Assembly: GCA_045628085.1 (NCBI GenBank) | Contig: JAZQOZ010000164.1 | Span: forward strand, 1 to 53,850 | Length of the DNA: 53,850 bases | Direction: 5' to 3' | Source: Firm-04 sp045628085 | Lineage (GTDB): Bacteria; Bacillota; Clostridia; Oscillospirales; Ruminococcaceae | Shown here: piece by piece, positions 49,338 to 53,850 of the stretch | Layout of the letters: each line of letters opens with the position of its first letter | How positions within the stretch are numbered: position 1 is the stretch's first letter | Notes under the pieces: generated by a model | Database searches by the model: none | What the model saw: only the letters and a program-made list of their open reading frames with translations | Told to the model about the DNA's origin: nothing | Position numbers and translations under genes: made by a program

Positions 49338-51131
49338 TTATGCGACAACAAACTGACTGTTGTAAAGCTCTGCATAGAAACCATTCTTCCGCAAAAGCTC
49401 CTGATGACTGCCTTGCTCAATGATGTCGCCGTCTTTCATGACCAGAATAATATCTGCATTTTTGATCGTTGAAAGACGATGCGCGATCACGAACGAAGTT
49501 CTGTCCTTCGTCAGATTGTCCATTGCCGCCTGAATCACCAGTTCGGTGCGCGTATCCACCGAGGAAGTCGCTTCGTCCAGAATCAGCAGCGGTGCATCTT
49601 TGATGATCGCACGCGCGATCGTAAACTGCTGCTTCTGTCCTTCTGAAAGATTCAGGTTATCGTTCAGTACCGTATCATATCCGTTCGGCAGCGTTTCAAT
49701 GAAATGCCGCAGTCCGACTGCTTCACACGCTTTGTCCAGCACTTCGTCCTTCACATTTTCCTGATTATACACAAGATTTTCCCGAATTGTGCCGCTGAAC
49801 AGCCATGTATCCTGCAAGATCATATCAAAGAGGTCATGCACATTTTCGCGCTTCATTTCCTTTGTAGAAATACCGTCGATCAGAATGTCGCCGCTTTCAA
49901 TGTCATAGAAACGCATCAGCAGATTGACCATTGTGGTTTTGCCTGCACCTGTCGGGCCGACGATCGCAACCTTTTGTCCTGCCTTCAGCTTTGCAGAGAA
50001 ATTGTGAATGATGGTCTTTTCCGGCAGATAGCCGAATTTCACGCTGCGGAATTCCACTTCGCCTCTGACATTCTGCAATACTTTGGTTTTCTCGCTTTCG
50101 TCAGGCATTTCTTCCGCTTCGAGCATCTCAAAGACACGCTTTGATGCGGCAGAAGCCTGCTGGATCTGCGTCATGGACTGCGCAAACGTGGTCAGCGGCT
50201 GCGAGAACTGCTTTGCGTAAATGACAAATGCAGTGATCGTACCGAGTGTCACAGCATCGTTGCCGTTGACGATGAACGCCACGCCGACAATGAAGATCAG
50301 TGCATAAGCAAGGTTTCCGACAAATGTCATGATCGGATGCATCATGCCGGAAAGGAACTGCGATTTCCAGTTGCTGTCATAAAGCGCATGGTTGATGTCA
50401 TTGAATTTGCCGGTTTCAGTGTTCTTTGCGCCAAATGCACGCACAATGTTGTGATTCGTATAGATTTCTTCGATATGACCGTTCATTCTGCCGAGGTCTG
50501 CCTGTTTGCGGTTAAAGTATTTCTGCGACCTTTTCAGTATCATTGCCATGAAAACGAAGCCCAGCATGGACGATACAATCGTTACCAAAGACAGGATCCA
50601 GTTCGTCTGGAACATTTTGAATATGACACCGACAAACAGCGCCAAAGAACTGATCAGGTTTGCACTGCTGGAAGAAAGCGTCTGGCTGATGGTATCCACA
50701 TCGTTGGTGATACGGGAGAGGATATCACCTTTTGTTGTGTTGTCGAAATAACGCAGCGGCAGACGGTTGATTTTCTTGTCAATGTCTGTACGCAGACGTT
50801 TTGAGGTGTACTGTGTGACGGTTGCCGTGATGAACTGCTGACCGTAGCTCAGCAGTGCGCCCGCCGCATAAATGATGATAAGCGTGATGCAGATCTCTTT
50901 GATGCCGTCCATATCGACACCCGTCATAATGCCCTCAACGATCTTGTTCATCAGGTCACTGATTTTTTCCGGTCCGATGATCGTTGCGATCGAACCGCCC
51001 ACTGCAAACAGCAATGCGACAAAGATCGCCGGCAGATATCGCTTGCAGTATACAACAATTTTCCGGATCGCACCGAAATCGGCTTTTTCATTTTCACCGG
51101 CAGTGTGCATCATTCCACCCATGTGCGGCAT
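49338..51131 (-). CDS. ABC exporter half-transporter, canonical catalytic half
   Basis: A 597-residue membrane-NBD fusion. Six membrane segments (about residues 30-310) are followed by the ATPase domain with Walker A GPTGAGKTTMV, Q-loop MILQDTWLFSGT, signature LSEGQKQQ (variant of LSGGQ), Walker B LLILDEATSSVD (catalytic Glu present) and H-loop VIAHRLSTI. It pairs with the product of 51133. In such heterodimers one ATP site is degenerate; here this half supplies the intact Walker B and the altered signature. AAAGGAG precedes the ATG, which lies 1 nt from the partner's stop. Substrate unknown; family members export drugs, peptides or lipids. Confidence 0.94.
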   Translation of the reverse strand: MPHMGGMMHTAGENEKADFGAIRKIVVYCKRYLPAIFVALLFAVGGSIATIIGPEKISDLMNKIVEGIMTGVDMDGIKEICITLIIIYAAGALLSYGQQFITATVTQYTSKRLRTDIDKKINRLPLRYFDNTTKGDILSRITNDVDTISQTLSSSSANLISSLALFVGVIFKMFQTNWILSLVTIVSSMLGFVFMAMILKRSQKYFNRKQADLGRMNGHIEEIYTNHNIVRAFGAKNTETGKFNDINHALYDSNWKSQFLSGMMHPIMTFVGNLAYALIFIVGVAFIVNGNDAVTLGTITAFVIYAKQFSQPLTTFAQSMTQIQQASAASKRVFEMLEAEEMPDESEKTKVLQNVRGEVEFRSVKFGYLPEKTIIHNFSAKLKAGQKVAIVGPTGAGKTTMVNLLMRFYDIESGDILIDGISTKEMKRENVHDLFDMILQDTWLFSGTIRENLVYNQENVKDEVLDKACEAVGLRHFIETLPNGYDTVLNDNLNLSEGQKQQFTIARAIIKDAPLLILDEATSSVDTRTELVIQAAMDNLTKDRTSFVIAHRLSTIKNADIILVMKDGDIIEQGSHQELLRKNGFYAELYNSQFVVA

Positions 51132-51132
51132 A

Positions 51133-52893
51133 TCAGTGCATCTCCTTTCCGTTCAGTTCTTCCTCGGAAAGCTGTGAAAGCGCGATTTCCTTATAGACAG
51201 AACAATTTTTCAGCAAATCTTCATGTGTTCCCAGTCCTGCGATCTCACCGTCATGCAGAACCAGTATCTTATCCGCATTCTTGATCGTGCCGATACGCTG
51301 TGCGACGATCAGAATGGTCGTGTCGTCCAGATGTGCTTTCAGTTCCTTTCGCACCAGCATATCCGTTTTGTAGTCAAGTGCCGAGAATGTATCATCGAAA
51401 ATCATGATCTCGCTGTCCTTGAATACGGCTCTTGCAATAGAAAGACGCTGTTTCTGGCCGCCGGAAAAGTTCGTGCCGCCCTGCGCTACACTTGCATGAA
51501 TGCCGTTTTCGAGTGTATTCACAAAGTCGGACTGTGAAACTTGCAGCGCACGCTGAATGCGCGGATCATCGTCTGCGATTGTTTCCTTGCAGCCATAAGT
51601 AATGTTCGACTGTACATCGCCCATGAACAGCGTTGCTTTCTGCGGTGCAATGGAGATCATGCTTTCAAGCTGTTCTTCGGGATATTCCTTGATATTCACA
51701 CCGTTCAGCAGAATTTCGCCCTCTGTGACATCATAGAAACGCGGGATCAGGTTGATGAGCGTTGTTTTGCCCGTTCCCGTTGCGCCGATAATGGCAAATG
51801 TTTCGCCCTGCTCAATGGAGAAATTCAGGTTTTTCAGGCAGGGCTTGCCGCTGTCCTGATAGGAAAATGATACATTCCTGAATTCGATCCTGCCTTTGCC
51901 CTGCGGCGTGACAGGCTTATCAGAATAGTGAATGCTTGGCTGTGTATGCAGCACCTCATTGATACGCTTCGCGGATACCATTGTACGCGGCAGCATGATG
52001 AAAATGACAACCAGCATCATGAAAGCCATGACAACCTGCAGCGCATACTGCGTAAATGCGGTCATATTGCCGATGATAGATGCACGCTCCGTCACCGCTG
52101 CTTCATTCATCAGATAAGCACCGATCCAGTAGATCGCAAGTGTCAGACCACTCATACAAATCGTCATAATCGGCATCATCAAGCCCATAGTACGGCTTGT
52201 AAACAGATGATTATGGGTAATGCCTTCGTTGACGGCTTCAAATTTCTTCTGCTGATAGCTTTCAGCATTGAACGCACGCACAACGCGGACACCGGAAAGA
52301 TTTTCTCTTGCCGCATCGTTCAGATTATCTGTCAGCTTCTGGATCTGTCTGAATTTCGGGAATACCACGGAAATAATAGCGACGATCGTCACAAGAATAA
52401 TTCCGACACAGATCATGACGGCAGATGTCCATTCGATACTTGTTGTGGAGATCTTGCAGATCGCCCAGATCGCGGTGATCGGCGCTTTGATCATGATCTG
52501 CAAACCCATTGCGATCAGCGTCTGCATCTGCACGACGTCATTGGTGGTACGGGTGATCAGACTTGGTGTAGAAAACTGATTGATCTCACTGTTGCCGAAG
52601 TGCATGATGCGGTCAAACAGTTTTTCGCGCAGCGTTCTGGCAAAGCCTGCCGCGACCTGTGAGGCAAAAAAGCCGCAGACCATAGAAGCTGCCATACTGC
52701 CAAAGGCACAAAGCAGCATCATGCCGCCGTTTTTCCAGACTTCTTCCATCTGGATGCTGCCTGCGGAAACAGAAGCAGTCAGTTTTTGCGTATAGTCGGG
52801 CATGGTCAGATCCAGAAAGACCTGCACAACAACCAGCAGTACGCTGATAAAGACATACAGCCAGTCTTTCTTTTTGAAGTTGGCAAAAATCAT
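51133..52893 (-). CDS. ABC exporter half-transporter, degenerate catalytic half
   Basis: A 586-residue membrane-NBD fusion. Membrane segments lie at about residues 12-300. The ATPase domain has Walker A GATGTGKTTLI, Q-loop SIAPQKATLFMGD, a full signature FSGGQKQRLSIARA, and Walker B IMIFDDTFSALD, where the catalytic Glu is Asp. H-loop IVAQRIGTI lacks the usual His (Gln instead). The pattern matches the non-catalytic half of a heterodimeric exporter. It follows the MarR gene by 64 nt with a MarR-like palindrome between them, so expression is probably repressed by that regulator. Confidence 0.94.
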   Translation of the reverse strand: MIFANFKKKDWLYVFISVLLVVVQVFLDLTMPDYTQKLTASVSAGSIQMEEVWKNGGMMLLCAFGSMAASMVCGFFASQVAAGFARTLREKLFDRIMHFGNSEINQFSTPSLITRTTNDVVQMQTLIAMGLQIMIKAPITAIWAICKISTTSIEWTSAVMICVGIILVTIVAIISVVFPKFRQIQKLTDNLNDAARENLSGVRVVRAFNAESYQQKKFEAVNEGITHNHLFTSRTMGLMMPIMTICMSGLTLAIYWIGAYLMNEAAVTERASIIGNMTAFTQYALQVVMAFMMLVVIFIMLPRTMVSAKRINEVLHTQPSIHYSDKPVTPQGKGRIEFRNVSFSYQDSGKPCLKNLNFSIEQGETFAIIGATGTGKTTLINLIPRFYDVTEGEILLNGVNIKEYPEEQLESMISIAPQKATLFMGDVQSNITYGCKETIADDDPRIQRALQVSQSDFVNTLENGIHASVAQGGTNFSGGQKQRLSIARAVFKDSEIMIFDDTFSALDYKTDMLVRKELKAHLDDTTILIVAQRIGTIKNADKILVLHDGEIAGLGTHEDLLKNCSVYKEIALSQLSEEELNGKEMH

Positions 52894-52927
52894 TGTTGAA
52901 AAGGACTCCTTTCATGAAGCACAGCAT

Positions 52928-52940
52928 CTAATAGGGTTAG
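52928..52940. promoter_or_regulatory. Candidate MarR operator before the exporter genes
   Basis: CTAATAGGGTTAG, an imperfect palindrome (CTAAy-x3-GTTAG) like the one at the MarR promoter. It lies 35 nt upstream of the exporter start at 52893. No clear promoter could be placed in the 64-bp gap. Confidence 0.6.
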
Positions 52941-52957
52941 CAATTTGCTGTAAAAAA

Positions 52958-53398
52958 TTATGCAAACCAATCCGTGATACAGTCTGCATCCACAATATCA
53001 TGAATTTCTTCAGAAATACGGATAAATTCCTCAAACCGTTCCTCTCCGATGCACTCCGCAACGTGCATAATGTAGCGGATGAGCTGTTCTTTTTTCTGCC
53101 GGATGATCTCTTTTCCGTGCGGAGAAAGCGTCACCATTGTTTTGCGGGCATCGTTTGGATCAGGGCTTTTGACGATCAGGTCTTTCTCCTGCATATTGCG
53201 CAGCAGGACTGCGACACGCGCGGTACTGACTTTCATATGCTCACTGATCTCACCGGCACTGACGGCTCTGTCTGTCTCCTCAAGATAACGCAGAACGCAT
53301 CCGATGCCGTGGGTACTGTCATCCATCTGCTGAACAAGACGGCGCGGGCGCGTACTGACGAATCGCTGAATGAGCGTGACGGCCTGTTCTCTGGTCAT
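52958..53398 (-). CDS. MarR-family transcriptional regulator
   Basis: A 146-residue winged-helix regulator with long dimer helices. The recognition region reads VSAGEISEHMKVSTARVAVL followed by LRNMQEKDLIVKSPDPNDAR, with the wing KTMVTLSPHGKEI. Such proteins bind palindromes as dimers and release when a small ligand (often a drug or phenolic compound) binds. AGGAGG lies just upstream of the ATG. It is the first gene of the unit with a heterodimeric ABC exporter, so it very likely represses itself and the exporter. Confidence 0.93.
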   Translation of the reverse strand: MTREQAVTLIQRFVSTRPRRLVQQMDDSTHGIGCVLRYLEETDRAVSAGEISEHMKVSTARVAVLLRNMQEKDLIVKSPDPNDARKTMVTLSPHGKEIIRQKKEQLIRYIMHVAECIGEERFEEFIRISEEIHDIVDADCITDWFA

Positions 53399-53417
53399 AG
53401 GTTCACCTCCTGTTTTA

Positions 53418-53459
53418 CTAACCGTGTTAGATTATAGCACAAAGAATAAAAAAAGTCAA
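53418..53459 (-). promoter_or_regulatory. MarR promoter with overlapping operator
   Basis: On the minus strand TTGACT (53459-53454) and TATAAT (53436-53431) are 17 bp apart. Directly after the -10 box lies CTAACACGGTTAG (53430-53418), a perfect palindrome of two 5-bp arms over the predicted start. That is the usual place for autorepression. Confidence 0.82.
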
Positions 53460-53597
53460 ACGAAAACAATGACTCAGCGATGCGATTCAGACGTAATTAC
53501 AATAGATTTCGAGATTTAGTATGTATTCTTAGGAAAAATGATGCTGAACAGAATCCTTCACACAAATGTGCCGTCATCCGCCGAATATCATTCAGCG

Positions 53598-53629
53598 AAA
53601 AAAGCGGCAGACTCAGAAAGACTGCCGCT
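53598..53629 (-). terminator. Terminator of the surface protein gene
   Basis: Arms AGCGGCAG (53603-53610) and CTGCCGCT (53622-53629) with T-run on the minus strand, about 70 nt past the stop at 53697. Confidence 0.85.
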
Positions 53630-53696
53630 GTATATATTCATTATCAACATACTGATTCCGGTGCGCGTCTCAGCGGAATCTGTTTTTTCAAATATC

Positions 53697-53849
53697 TCAA
53701 TCGTCCGATGAACTTGGAAGCACGATCGAATCACGCCGGATAAAAATATATGCGCCGCCGGCGATCATTGCCAGACCGACTGCTCCCAGTCCGCCCCAGA
53801 CAGCGATATCGGAATTTCCTGCCGGACTGATTCCGTTTTCCGTCAGCTT
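53697..53849 (-). CDS. Surface protein, 3' end only, with C-terminal anchor
   Basis: Only the last 50 residues are in the window; the gene continues beyond the right edge. The end reads KLTENGISPAGNSD, then a hydrophobic stretch (AVWGGLGAVGLAMIAGGAYI) and a basic turn FIRRD with a short tail ending PSSSDD. That layout (short motif, hydrophobic segment, charged tail) is a cell-wall sorting signal or a simple C-terminal anchor. The motif S-P-A-G-N differs from L-P-x-T-G and from the V-D-x-T-G of the 7-11 kb operon. The function of the missing part is unknown. Confidence 0.65.
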   Translation of the reverse strand, partial: KLTENGISPAGNSDIAVWGGLGAVGLAMIAGGAYIFIRRDSIVLPSSSDD

Positions 53850-53850
53850 G

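Noticed and set aside
3804..53459. Frequent TTGACA/TATAAT pairs as a possible repeated element
   Set aside because: They are ordinary sigma-A promoters with unrelated flanks; only the pair at 36573-36702 shares extra sequence.

Overview
The window looks like chromosomal DNA of a gut Firmicute of the Ruminococcus / Oscillospiraceae type. Reasons: roughly even GC, strong AGGAGG ribosome sites, many sigma-A promoters with 17-bp spacers, GTG and TTG starts beside ATG, dockerin-bearing secreted proteins, a GTP-type PEP carboxykinase and a lysine/murein gene set typical of Clostridia. I saw no rRNA, CRISPR array, transposase or phage gene. Assignment is from translated motifs and gene order only; no database search was possible.

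Layout. 1-3.75 kb (+): a frameshifted amidohydrolase tail, amylomaltase (malQ), a GNAT acetyltransferase and a cytoplasmic sialate O-acetylesterase. 3.8-7.1 kb (+): a promoter-to-terminator operon with an Ig/transglutaminase-like membrane protein whose nucleophile is Ser instead of Cys, an LRR protein, dUTPase and a DUF4321 membrane protein. 7.2-11.3 kb (-): a five-gene sortase operon with two paralogous secreted substrates carrying an unusual V-D-x-T-G sorting signal. 11.4-16.5 kb (+): a divergent type IIA topoisomerase B/A pair with a small gene between the subunits. 16.7-19.7 kb (+): fumarase alpha without beta, a YbjN-like operon and a radical SAM gene. 19.7-25.5 kb: a GNAT gene (-), pckG (+), a CapD/WbpM-type sugar-nucleotide dehydratase (-), and tRNA-Tyr and tRNA-Thr (-).

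25.7-34.7 kb: a membrane protein and a BofC-like protein (-), then class A PBP, a membrane-fused spermidine synthase-like protein, an RlmL-type rRNA methylase, lysA and an RluA-type pseudouridine synthase (+). 34.8-41.5 kb: two lipoproteins, a small acidic protein and a four-gene signalling operon (PAS-HD-GYP, STAS anti-anti-sigma, anti-sigma kinase, Cache-HAMP-SpoIIE phosphatase) behind two look-alike promoters. 41.5-46.2 kb: a dockerin island with a CotH/Cthe_2159-like secreted protein (-), a promoter-plus-terminator structured RNA ahead of it, a broken dockerin gene and an intact LRR-dockerin gene (+). 46.4-48.9 kb (-): a two-component system with related repeats on both sides. 49.3-53.4 kb (-): a MarR regulator and a heterodimeric ABC exporter with matching palindromes upstream of both units. 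The window ends in the 3' part of a surface protein (-).

The most unusual parts are the sortase operon with its sorting motif, the c-di-GMP/partner-switching operon, the unassigned RNA at 44.15-44.32 kb and the divergent topoisomerase operon.
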